The notes beneath the pieces are model-generated. The model was not told the origin of the DNA, did no database searches, and was given only the letters and a program-made list of their open reading frames with translations. A DNA stretch of 63,373 nucleotides. Origin: Acidimicrobiia bacterium. GTDB lineage: Bacteria > Actinomycetota > Acidimicrobiia > IMCC26256 > PALSA-555. Both the position numbers and the translations under genes were made by a program. Shown here piece after piece: positions 9,022-17,023 of the stretch. Location of the stretch: NCBI GenBank assembly GCA_035948415.1, contig DASZJD010000021.1, positions 1 to 63,373 on the forward strand. Reading direction: 5' to 3'. The stretch's first letter is position 1; each line of letters begins with the position of its first letter.

Positions 9022-9840
9022 GTGGACTTCGACACCATCCGCTACGCCGTCGACGGGCCCGTCGCGACGATCACGTTGGACCGGCCCGAGGTCGCCAACG
9101 CGCAGAACAGCCGCATGCTCGACGAGCTCGACGCCGCCCTCGACGTCGCCGACCGCGACGACGAGGTCCGGGTCGTGGTGCTGGCCGGCGCGGGCAAGCA
9201 CTTCTCCGCCGGCCACGACCTCAAGGAGCTGCTGACCGGCAGCGACGAGTGGGCCCGGCGGCGCGACACGCCCGAGGGAAAGTGGCGGCACGAGCAGGTC
9301 ATGTACTTCGACCGGTGCGTCCGGCTGCGCGACTTCCGCAAGCCGACGATCGCCGCCGTTCACGGCGCTTGCGCCGCCGCCGGGCTCATGCTCGCCTGCA
9401 TGTGCGACCTGATCGTCGCCGCCGACGACGCCCGGTTCTCGAACCCGGTCGCCCGCATGACCGGCGTCGGCGTCGAGCTGCTCGTCGAGCCGTGGGAGCT
9501 CGGGCCCCGCAAGGCCAAGGAGTTCCTGCTCTGCGCGGAGACGATCGACGCCACCGAGGCGGCCCGGCTCGGACTCGTGAACCGCGTCGTCCCCGCCGGG
9601 GAGCTCGCGGCCGCGGCTCGGGCGATGGCGGACCAGGTCGCGCTGGTGCCGCCCGTCACCGCCCAGGCGATCAAGGAGTCGATCAACCGGATGCTCGACC
9701 TCAGCGGGCAACGCGATTCGTGGCGCTACCACTTCGTGATCCACCAGCTCGTGAGCAACACCGCCACCGCCCTGGCCGCCGGCGAGGCGCGCAAGGCCGG
9801 CGGCATGGACGCCGTGAAGCGGGAGCAGGCGGGTCGGTGA
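9022..9840 (+). CDS. crotonase-fold enzyme (annotated type: enoyl-CoA hydratase)
   Basis: Crotonase-superfamily protein of 272 residues with the oxyanion-hole strand GAGKHFSAGHDL near residue 56. The positions of both hydratase glutamates are changed: the GGGCELA box reads AAGLMLA (Glu to Met), and FGQPEI reads FSNPVA (Glu to Val). The WELGPRKAKEFLLC stretch marks a distinct actinobacterial subfamily. It therefore binds an acyl-CoA, but hydration by the classic mechanism is unlikely; isomerase, hydrolase or other crotonase chemistry is possible. GTG 9022 is the start, and its stop overlaps the next GTG as GTGA. Confidence 0.9.
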   Translation: MDFDTIRYAVDGPVATITLDRPEVANAQNSRMLDELDAALDVADRDDEVRVVVLAGAGKHFSAGHDLKELLTGSDEWARRRDTPEGKWRHEQVMYFDRCVRLRDFRKPTIAAVHGACAAAGLMLACMCDLIVAADDARFSNPVARMTGVGVELLVEPWELGPRKAKEFLLCAETIDATEAARLGLVNRVVPAGELAAAARAMADQVALVPPVTAQAIKESINRMLDLSGQRDSWRYHFVIHQLVSNTATALAAGEARKAGGMDAVKREQAGR

Positions 9841-11045
9841 CCGCGCCGCTCGAGGGCCGGCGCGTCCTCGACCTCGGCACCCGGATCGCGGCGCCGTTCT
9901 GCGCCGGGCTGCTCGGCGAGCAGGGGGCGGAGGTGATCAAGGTCGAGCAGCCGCGACGCGGTGACTTCCTGCGCGAGATCGGGCCCTTCGCGCCCCGCCC
10001 CGGGAGCGACGAGCCGGACTACTCGCTCTTCTGGGCCGTCGAGGGCCGCGGCCGCAAGAGCGTGACGATCGACCTGCGGGACGAGCGGGGCCAGGACGTG
10101 TTCCGACGGCTCGCGGCCACCGCCGACGTGGTGGTCGAGAACTTCCGGCCCGGGACGCTCGAGGCGTGGAACCTCGCGCCGAGCCAGCTCGACCCCCGCC
10201 TCGTCGTCGTCCGGATCAGCAGCTTCGGACAGGACGGGCCGTACTCGCGACGACCCGGCCTCGACCGCGTCGGGATCGGCTACGGCGGCCTCCTCCACCT
10301 GACCGGCTACCCGGACCGCCCGCCGGTCCGCGTCGGGGTCACGATCTCCGACTACCTGACCGGCGTGTTCGCCGCCCACGCCGCCACCGCGGCGCTGTAC
10401 GCGCGCGACACACGCCGCGACGGCCAGGGAGCCGTGATCGACGCCGCGCTGTACGGCGCCGCGCTCCGCGTGCTGGAGTGGACGGTCGCCGCCTACGACG
10501 CGCTCGGCGTCGTCCGGAACCGGGAGGGCAACCGCCTGGCCAACTCGGCGCCGCTGGACAACTACCCCACCGCCGACGGCAAGTACGTGTGCATCGTGGC
10601 CGGCTCGGACGCCAACTTCGCCCGCCTCTGCAAGGCGATGGACCGGCCCGAGCTCGTCGACGACCCCCGGTACGCGCGGCTCGCCGACCGCGCCGCGCAC
10701 GGCGACGAGATCAACGACCTGGTGGCGGCCTGGACCGCCGGCCTCGACGCCGCGACCGTCGAGGCCCGGTGCGTCGCCTGCGACGTCCCGGTGGCGACCG
10801 CCTACACCGCCGCCGACCTCTTCGCCGACCCGCACCTGCAGGCCCGCGGCGACCTCGTGACCGTCGACGACCCCGTCGTCGGCCCCGTGCGCCAGCAGGC
10901 ACCGTTCCCGCGCCGGGTCGGCGAGGCGCTGGCGACGCCCGCGGGCGCGCCGCGGCTCGGCGAGCACACCCGGCCGGTCCTGCGCGACGTCCTCGGGCTC
11001 TCCGACGCCGAGCTCGACGCCCTCGAAGCGGGGGGCGTGGTGTGA
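9837..11045 (+). CDS. CaiB/BaiF-family CoA-transferase (family III)
   Basis: Protein of 402 residues with the family III fold: N-terminal EGRRVLDLGTRIAAPFCAGL, then GAEVIKVEQP, and ENFRPGTLE in the middle. Family III enzymes swap CoA between carboxylic acids through an aspartyl thioester. Here the catalytic SxxD segment reads IDAALYGAALR near residue 201, with Gly where Asp is expected, so a normal transferase cycle is doubtful. Start GTG 9837 overlaps the crotonase stop, and its own stop overlaps the zinc ribbon gene. Alternatives are a racemase-like or acyl-CoA-binding role. Confidence 0.9.
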   Translation: MTAPLEGRRVLDLGTRIAAPFCAGLLGEQGAEVIKVEQPRRGDFLREIGPFAPRPGSDEPDYSLFWAVEGRGRKSVTIDLRDERGQDVFRRLAATADVVVENFRPGTLEAWNLAPSQLDPRLVVVRISSFGQDGPYSRRPGLDRVGIGYGGLLHLTGYPDRPPVRVGVTISDYLTGVFAAHAATAALYARDTRRDGQGAVIDAALYGAALRVLEWTVAAYDALGVVRNREGNRLANSAPLDNYPTADGKYVCIVAGSDANFARLCKAMDRPELVDDPRYARLADRAAHGDEINDLVAAWTAGLDAATVEARCVACDVPVATAYTAADLFADPHLQARGDLVTVDDPVVGPVRQQAPFPRRVGEALATPAGAPRLGEHTRPVLRDVLGLSDAELDALEAGGVV

Positions 11046-11449
11046 CCGGCCGTCGGGTCCCGGTCCGCGCCGGGCTCTTCGAGGAGGACGGGGGCGGGAC
11101 GGTGACGCTGCTCGGCACGCGCTGCCGGGCGTGCGGAGCCACCACGTTCCCGCGGGCCGAGGTCTGCCCCTACTGCGCCTCGGACGACGTCGAGGCGGTG
11201 CGCCTCTCCCCGACCGGCGCCCTCTGGGGCTGGACCACGGTGACCACCGCGCCCCCGGGCTACGACGGCCCCGTCCCCTTCGGCTTCGGGGTGGTGGAGC
11301 TGCCTGAGGGCGTGCGGGTCATCACGCGCCTCGAGACCGTCGGGGCCGCCGACGTGCGCTTCGGGATGCCGATGCGCGCCGGGCTGGCGGCCCTCGCCGA
11401 GAACGAGGACGGCGACACCGTCGTCACGTACACGTTCGCGCCGGCATGA
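11042..11449 (+). CDS. DUF35-type zinc ribbon / OB-fold acyl-CoA-associated protein
   Basis: Protein of 135 residues with a four-Cys rubredoxin-like zinc ribbon (Cys 28, 31, 42, 45: CRAC and CPYC) followed by an OB-fold half starting GALWGWTTV. DUF35 proteins usually bind acyl-CoA and act as partners of thiolase-fold enzymes, for example with Ltp2 in steroid side-chain cleavage. The GTG start overlaps the CoA-transferase stop, and the thiolase ATG lies inside its last codons. That arrangement strongly suggests a complex with the next gene product. Confidence 0.9.
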   Translation: MTGRRVPVRAGLFEEDGGGTVTLLGTRCRACGATTFPRAEVCPYCASDDVEAVRLSPTGALWGWTTVTTAPPGYDGPVPFGFGVVELPEGVRVITRLETVGAADVRFGMPMRAGLAALAENEDGDTVVTYTFAPA

Positions 11450-12576
11450 CCGACGACGTCCGGATCGCCGGGGTCGGGATCCACCCGTTCGGGCGCTTCC
11501 CGGACCGCACCGTCACCGACCTCGGGGTGGCGGCGGTGCGGGCCGCCCTCGGCGAGGCCGGCGACCCGCGCTTCGACGCCGCCTTCTGCGGCACCGCGTA
11601 CGCCGGCGTGGCCGCCGGGCACAAGGTCCTGAGCGCGATCGGCCGGACCGGGATGCCGATCGTCGACGTCGAGGCCGGGTGCGCGAGCGGCGCCGCCGCG
11701 CTCCTGCTCGCCGCCGGCGGCATCCGTGCCGGCCAGTACGACACCGTGCTGGTCTACGGGATCGAGAAGATGCCGAAGGGCATCATCCGCTCGTCGTTCT
11801 TCGAGCCGTGGCGGGAGGCCGCGGGCCTCGCCGCCACCCCGGCCTACTTCGCGCTGCGGGCCCAGCGGCTCCAGCGCGAGGCCGGGGTGACGAAGGACCA
11901 GCTGGCCCGAGTGGTGGTGAAGAACCGGCGTCACGGCGTGCACAACCCCGACGCCATGTTCCGCGCCGAGACCACCGTCGAGGAGGTGCTCGGCTCCCGG
12001 GTCGTGTGCGAGCCGCTCCATCTCTTCATGCTCTGCTCGCCGAACGAGGGCGCGGCGGCGGTCGTCCTCCGCCGCGGCGACGGCGCCGCGAGCGGGGTCC
12101 GGCTGGCCGCGGTGGCACTGCGGTCGCACCGGCCCGGGTCGGTCCTCGGGGAGGCCACGCCGCTGAGCGGCGTCGACGACGCCGCCATCCCGCCGCCGAC
12201 CACCCTGGCCGCCCGCGACGCGTACGAGGCCGCCGGCGCGTCGCCGGCCGACCTCGACGTGGTCGAATGCCAGGACACCGACGCCGCCCGCGAGCTGCTC
12301 TCCTACGAGGAGCTCGGCCTCTGCGGGCGCGGAGAGCAAGGCGGCCTCGTCGACGCCGGGGCGACCGCCCTCGGCGGGCGGCTGCCGGTGAACCCGAGCG
12401 GCGGCCTGCTCTCGAAGGGCGAGCCGCTCGGCGCCTCGGCGCTCGGCCAGGTCGTCGAGCTGACGCGGCAGCTGCGCGGCTGCGCCGGGCCGCGGCAGGT
12501 CGAGGGGGCCCGCGTCGCGCTCGCGCACACCGTCGGCCGAGGGGCGAACGCCTCGGTGACGATCCTGACCCGCTAG
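11446..12576 (+). CDS. SCP-x-like thiolase-fold protein with altered active site
   Basis: Protein of 376 residues with the thiolase fold, closest by motif order to SCP-x/lipid-transfer thiolases. The nucleophile Cys is kept (EAGCASGAAAL, Cys 79). The usual HDCF box reads ECQDTDAA near residue 276 (His to Gln), and the GHPLGATG box reads KGEPLGAS near 326 (His to Glu). Both activating histidines are therefore missing, so ordinary thiolysis is unlikely. Together with the DUF35 partner, a retro-aldol or other C-C reaction on an acyl-CoA is conceivable. Its stop shares CTAG with the convergent ABC gene. Confidence 0.88.
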   Translation: MTDDVRIAGVGIHPFGRFPDRTVTDLGVAAVRAALGEAGDPRFDAAFCGTAYAGVAAGHKVLSAIGRTGMPIVDVEAGCASGAAALLLAAGGIRAGQYDTVLVYGIEKMPKGIIRSSFFEPWREAAGLAATPAYFALRAQRLQREAGVTKDQLARVVVKNRRHGVHNPDAMFRAETTVEEVLGSRVVCEPLHLFMLCSPNEGAAAVVLRRGDGAASGVRLAAVALRSHRPGSVLGEATPLSGVDDAAIPPPTTLAARDAYEAAGASPADLDVVECQDTDAARELLSYEELGLCGRGEQGGLVDAGATALGGRLPVNPSGGLLSKGEPLGASALGQVVELTRQLRGCAGPRQVEGARVALAHTVGRGANASVTILTR

Positions 12577-13985
12577 CCGCCGACCCGGGCGTTGTACGCG
12601 GCGATGGCCGAGTTGGCGTTCTGGAGCGCCTGCGACAGAGCCCCGCTCGGCTTGGCGCCGCTCGAGAACATCGCCTCTTCCGCGTTGCGCACCGCGTTCC
12701 GCACCCCGAGGTAGTCGCCGATGACGGCGCCGGCGGTGGCGACGTTGTTGACGCCGCCGACCAGCTGGTCGTAGGCCACCTTGTAGCCCGGGATCCGGGC
12801 CCACAGCTGCTGGATCGCCGGCAGGGTCACCGACGACTTCCGGATCGGGACGTAGCCGCTCGCGGCCCCGAACGTCGCCTGGGTCTCCGGCGAGGCGAGG
12901 AACTTCAGGTACTGCCACGCCGCGGCCTGCTTCTCGGGGGCCGACCGGGCCGAGATGAACAGCGCCGCCCCGCCGACGAGCACCCCGCCCTTCCCGACCG
13001 GTCCCGGCATCGGGCCCACCCCGAGCTCGACGTTCGGGTACTGGCCGCTGTTCAGCACCTGCGTGATCGTCCCGAGCGTGGCCGAGGTGTCGACGGTCAT
13101 CGCCTGGTTCCCGTTGCCGATCCCGAGCAGGTTGTCGAAGACGCTGGTCCCCTGGTCGATGTTCGGCACGGCCAGGCCCCGGCTCACCATCTGGGACATC
13201 CACGTGAACACCTGCAGGCCGGCGGCGTTCTTGAACAGCGCCTTCGTCGCCCGGCCCTGGCGGCCGTTCCCGCTGTTCACGTACGGGTCGCCCGCCTTCG
13301 CCATCCACTGCTCGAGGAACCAGGGATCGGTCTTCAGGCCGTACCCCGCCTTCGTCACCGCGCCCGAGGCCTTCAGCTTCTCGGCGTCGGCCATGACCTG
13401 GTCGAGGGTCTGGGGCGGCGAGTTCGGGTCCAGCCCCGCCTTCGTGAACGCCTTCTTGTTGTAGAGGAAGACGGGGTTCGAGACGTCGAAGGGCATCGGG
13501 TACAGCACGCCCTTCACCGTCCAGTACTGCAGCACGCGGTCCAGGAAGTCGCCGAGCTGGCCCGAGTAGCCGTCGGCCTTCACGCACGACGCCGCCGGGA
13601 GGATGGCGCGGGTGTCGATCATCTGCTGGAGGCCGGTGTCCTGGATCTGGACCAGGTCGGGGAGGTCGCCGGTGGAGAGCCCGGCCACGAACTTGTTCTG
13701 GTCCTCCTCGTAGGTGGTCTGGTTGACGAGCGTCACGTGGATGTCCGGGTGGGCGGCGTTGAACTGGCTCGTGAGCTGCTGCAGCGCCTGCTCGTTGGCC
13801 TGGGTCAGGCCGTGCCAGAGCGTGATCTGGACCGGCTTCTTGGCCTTCGCCAGCGCGCCGAGCGGGCACGGGGGCAGCTTCGCGGCCGCCGCCGTGGACG
13901 CGGTCGCCGACCCGGCCGAGAGCGCGCCGACCGCCAGGGCGGCCGCGACGATGACCGTGGCCGCGGATCGGGTCCGTCGTCGCAT
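12573..13985 (-). CDS. carbohydrate ABC transporter substrate-binding protein
   Basis: Extracellular solute-binding protein of 470 residues (family 1, UgpB/MalE-like). An Arg-rich n-region, a hydrophobic Ala/Val stretch and a small-residue cleavage zone form a Sec signal peptide over residues 1-30. The mature part begins with a VQITLWHGLTQANEQ strand typical of sugar or glycerol-phosphate binders. It is the last gene of the importer operon whose permeases and ATPase lie directly upstream. The ligand is not readable; a sugar, oligosaccharide or glycerol phosphate derivative is likely. I see no lipobox Cys at the predicted cleavage zone. Confidence 0.93.
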   Translation of the reverse strand: MRRRTRSAATVIVAAALAVGALSAGSATASTAAAAKLPPCPLGALAKAKKPVQITLWHGLTQANEQALQQLTSQFNAAHPDIHVTLVNQTTYEEDQNKFVAGLSTGDLPDLVQIQDTGLQQMIDTRAILPAASCVKADGYSGQLGDFLDRVLQYWTVKGVLYPMPFDVSNPVFLYNKKAFTKAGLDPNSPPQTLDQVMADAEKLKASGAVTKAGYGLKTDPWFLEQWMAKAGDPYVNSGNGRQGRATKALFKNAAGLQVFTWMSQMVSRGLAVPNIDQGTSVFDNLLGIGNGNQAMTVDTSATLGTITQVLNSGQYPNVELGVGPMPGPVGKGGVLVGGAALFISARSAPEKQAAAWQYLKFLASPETQATFGAASGYVPIRKSSVTLPAIQQLWARIPGYKVAYDQLVGGVNNVATAGAVIGDYLGVRNAVRNAEEAMFSSGAKPSGALSQALQNANSAIAAYNARVGG

Positions 13986-14026
13986 CAGGGCTCCTCGGTC
14001 GGTCGGGTCAGCGCGCCGTCATCCTG

Positions 14027-14920
14027 TCAGCCCTTCACCGCCCCGGCGGTGAGCCCCCGGACCAGCTGCCTCTGGAACACGAGCAGGAGGACCACGAGGG
14101 GCAGGAACGCGATCACGACCCCCGCGAACGTGATGTTCACGTTCTGGATGCTGGTCGCCCGCAGCTGACGGAGGCCGATCTGGACCGTGCGGAGGTGCTC
14201 GTCCTTCGTGACCAGCAGCGGCCAGAGGTACTGGTTCCAGGCGGTGAGGAACGAGAACACGGTGAGCGCGGCGATCGCCGGTCGGGCCAGCGGCACCGCC
14301 ACCCGCCACAGGAACCGCCAGTGCCCGTACCCGTCGAGCTTGGCGGCGTCGTCGAGGTCCCGGGGCAGGCCGAGGAAGGCCTGGCGCAGCAGGAACACGC
14401 CGAGCCCCCAGGCCAGGAACGGCGCCGCCAGGCCGACGTAGGTGTTGTAGAGGTGCAGGTCCACGGCGGTGGTGAGGTTCTGCACCACGGTCACCTCGAA
14501 CGGCACCATCAGCGACGCCAGCACGACGACGAACAGGGTGCGCTTGAGCGGGAAGTGAAGGAACGCGAAGGCGTAGGCGGCCAGGATCGACGTGAGGACC
14601 TGGCCGGTGACGATGAGCGCGCTCACGACGGCGCTGTTGAACAGGTAGTGGCCGAAGTGGCCCTGGTCCCACGCCGCCCGGTACGAGCTCCAGAGCGGAT
14701 GGGTCGGGAAGAGGGAGGGCGGGCGAGCCGCGATCCGATCCGGCCGCAGCAGCGAGTTCACGATCGTGATGTAGATCGGGAAGAGCACGACGACGGCCAG
14801 GATCGTCAGCAGCAGGTAGCGCCCCGCGACGCGGAGCCGGCGCCGCGGCCCGGGCGGGCCGGTCGCGACCGGCGGCGCGGCGACGTCGGTCGGCGGCATG
14901 CGGGTGGTGTCGGCGGTCAT
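14027..14920 (-). CDS. carbohydrate ABC transporter permease (MalG/UgpE type)
   Basis: Inner-membrane permease of 297 residues with about six helices. The first is near residue 35 (YLLLTILAVVVLFPIYI). The cytoplasmic EAA loop is visible as DDAAKLDGYGHWRFLWRVAVP. It should pair with the upstream permease to form the channel and dock on the ATPase. ATG 14920 overlaps the stop of the upstream permease by four bases (ATGA), which fixes the start. Confidence 0.94.
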   Translation of the reverse strand: MTADTTRMPPTDVAAPPVATGPPGPRRRLRVAGRYLLLTILAVVVLFPIYITIVNSLLRPDRIAARPPSLFPTHPLWSSYRAAWDQGHFGHYLFNSAVVSALIVTGQVLTSILAAYAFAFLHFPLKRTLFVVVLASLMVPFEVTVVQNLTTAVDLHLYNTYVGLAAPFLAWGLGVFLLRQAFLGLPRDLDDAAKLDGYGHWRFLWRVAVPLARPAIAALTVFSFLTAWNQYLWPLLVTKDEHLRTVQIGLRQLRATSIQNVNITFAGVVIAFLPLVVLLLVFQRQLVRGLTAGAVKG

Positions 14921-15834
14921 CGGGCGTAGTGGACCCGGCGCTCGAGGAACCGCAGCTGGAGCAGCGTGAGCACGAGGGTGATCAGGAACAGGGCGATCGA
15001 GAGGACCGCGGCCGAGCCGGGGTTCTGGTGCTGGCGGAGCTCGGTGACGATGAAGTACGTGAGGACGTTCGTCTTGTCCTGCGGTCCGCCCTGGGTGAGC
15101 AGGTCGATCTGCCCGAAGCTCTGGAAGGCGAAGATCGACCCCACGACCACGGCGAAGAAGATGGTGGGCGACAGCAGCGGCACCGTGACGCGCCAGAACC
15201 GGGTCCACGGCCCGGCGCCGTCGACCTCGGCCGCCTCGAGCAGGTCGTCCGGGACGGCTTGGAGCCCGGCCGACATGAGGATGAAGCTGAGCCCGAGCGT
15301 CTGCCAGACCGTCGTGAGCGCGACCGCGGGGAGGGCCCAGGTCGGGCTCTCGAGGAACGGCGGCGTCGGGTTGAGGCCGAGCCAGGGCAGCAGCCCGACC
15401 TGGGGGTTCAGGAGGGTCCCGAAGATCACCGAGGCCACCGCCACCGACGTCGCCACCGTCGAGGAGAAGATCGTCCGGTAGACGGCGATGCCCCGCAGCC
15501 GCTGGTGGGCGAGCACGGCCAGCGCCAGCCCGGCGAGGATGCCGGCGGGAACGGTCAGGAGGGCGAACAGGACCGTCGTCCAGAGGCTGTGTCGGAACGC
15601 CGACGAGGTCAGGATGTCGGTGACCTGTTTGAACCCCACGTAGTGGCTCGGCAGGCCGGGGAAGGGCGGGTTCCGGTACAGCGCGAGCTGGAAGTTCTTG
15701 GCGAAGGGGAAGAAGACGAACATCGAGAAGATCGCGAGGGCCGGGAAGAGCAGCAGGTAGGCGAGCCCGGCCTCGCGTCGTCGGCGCCGGCGCTGGGAGC
15801 CGACCGGCGTCGCGGGCGCGGTCGCCGCGCTCAT
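14917..15834 (-). CDS. carbohydrate ABC transporter permease (MalF/UgpA type)
   Basis: Permease of 305 residues with an N-terminal helix (AYLLLFPALAIFSMFVFFPF) and about six helices in all. Its EAA motif reads LEAAEVDGAGPWTRFWRVTVP, the docking helix for the ATPase. Start ATG 15834 overlaps the ATPase stop by four bases. It forms the heterodimeric channel with the 14027-14920 product. Confidence 0.94.
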   Translation of the reverse strand: MSAATAPATPVGSQRRRRRREAGLAYLLLFPALAIFSMFVFFPFAKNFQLALYRNPPFPGLPSHYVGFKQVTDILTSSAFRHSLWTTVLFALLTVPAGILAGLALAVLAHQRLRGIAVYRTIFSSTVATSVAVASVIFGTLLNPQVGLLPWLGLNPTPPFLESPTWALPAVALTTVWQTLGLSFILMSAGLQAVPDDLLEAAEVDGAGPWTRFWRVTVPLLSPTIFFAVVVGSIFAFQSFGQIDLLTQGGPQDKTNVLTYFIVTELRQHQNPGSAAVLSIALFLITLVLTLLQLRFLERRVHYAR

Positions 15835-16907
15835 GCGCCGACGCGCTGCTCGGTGACGGGGTCGAAGAGGTGCAGCGCGTCGGGGTCGGCCCCGAGCGTG
15901 ACGACCTCGCCCTCGCGCGGGGCCGCGCCCCGCGCCGGCTGGCGGGTGATGAGGAGCTGGCCGTCGTCGAGGCGGGCCACGAGGTGGCGCTCGTAGCCGA
16001 GGGACTCGACGAGCGTCACCTTGGCCGTGAACGACCCCGCGGGGTCGACGCGCAGGGCCTCGGGTCGGACGCCGAGCACGGCGTCTCCGCGCCGGGCGAC
16101 CGCGAGCGCGTCGGGGAGGACGACGTGCACGCCGGGCGCCTCGAAGGCCACCGCGGCCTCGTCGCCGGTCACGAGCCCCCGCACGGTGTTCATCGGTGGC
16201 GTGCCGATGAACCCGGCCACGAAGAGGTTCGCCGGCCGGTCGTAGACCTGCTGGGGCCGGTCGAGCTGCTGGAGCACCCCGTGGTCGAGGACCGCGATCC
16301 GGTCACCCATCGTCATGGCCTCCACCTGGTCGTGGGTGACGTAGACGACGGTGGCCTGGAAGCGGCGGTGGAGGTCGATCAGCTCGGCCCGGGTCTGGAC
16401 CCGGAGCTTGGCGTCGAGGTTCGAGAGCGGCTCGTCCATGAGGAAGGCCTGCGGCCGCCGCACGATCGCCCGCGCCAGTGCCACCCGCTGGCGCTGCCCG
16501 CCGCTCAGCTGCCCCGGCTTGCGGGCGAGCAGGTCGGCGAGGCCGACGATTCGTGCCGCCTCGGCGACGAGCACGTCGCGCTGGTCCTTCGGGACGTGCC
16601 GGGCTCGCAACGGGAACTCGATGTTGCGGCCGACGGTCATGTGCGGGTAGAGGGCGTACGACTGGAAGACCATGGCCACGTCGCGGTCCTTCGCCTCGAC
16701 GTCGTTCACCACGCGGTCCCCGATCCGCACCGTCCCCGCGTCGGGCTGCTCGAGCCCCGCGATGACGCGCAAGGCCGTCGACTTGCCGCAGCCGGAGGGC
16801 CCGAGGAGGACGAGGAACTCCTGGTCGCGAGCCTCGAGGGTCAGGTCCTGCACCGCGACGACGTCGTCGAAGCGCTTCGTCACCCCCTCGAGCACCACTC
16901 GGCTCAC
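15831..16907 (-). CDS. carbohydrate ABC transporter ATP-binding protein (UgpC/MsmK type)
   Basis: ATPase of 358 residues. Walker A is GPSGCGKST (36-44), the signature LSGGQRQRVALARA is near 133, Walker B AFLMDEPLSNLD near 152, and the switch His lies in VYVTHDQVEAM. The C-terminal third is a TOBE-type regulatory region of the kind seen in MalK, MsmK and UgpC. GTG 16907 is chosen because the conserved N-terminus VVLEGVTKRF begins there; an upstream extension would be unrelated sequence. It is the first gene of the four-gene importer, 116 bases downstream of the CoA-transferase gene, and could energise other sugar permeases too. Confidence 0.95.
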   Translation of the reverse strand: MSRVVLEGVTKRFDDVVAVQDLTLEARDQEFLVLLGPSGCGKSTALRVIAGLEQPDAGTVRIGDRVVNDVEAKDRDVAMVFQSYALYPHMTVGRNIEFPLRARHVPKDQRDVLVAEAARIVGLADLLARKPGQLSGGQRQRVALARAIVRRPQAFLMDEPLSNLDAKLRVQTRAELIDLHRRFQATVVYVTHDQVEAMTMGDRIAVLDHGVLQQLDRPQQVYDRPANLFVAGFIGTPPMNTVRGLVTGDEAAVAFEAPGVHVVLPDALAVARRGDAVLGVRPEALRVDPAGSFTAKVTLVESLGYERHLVARLDDGQLLITRQPARGAAPREGEVVTLGADPDALHLFDPVTEQRVGA

Positions 16908-17023
16908 ACGCCCGACCCCTCGCGTCCGCTGACCGCTGCGCAGCCTACGAGTCCGCCCGACGCGCGCGTCGGCCCGTGCCGAGCCGCGCGTCCGGCGCGG
17001 GCGGAGCGGGCGCGGCGTCGCGC

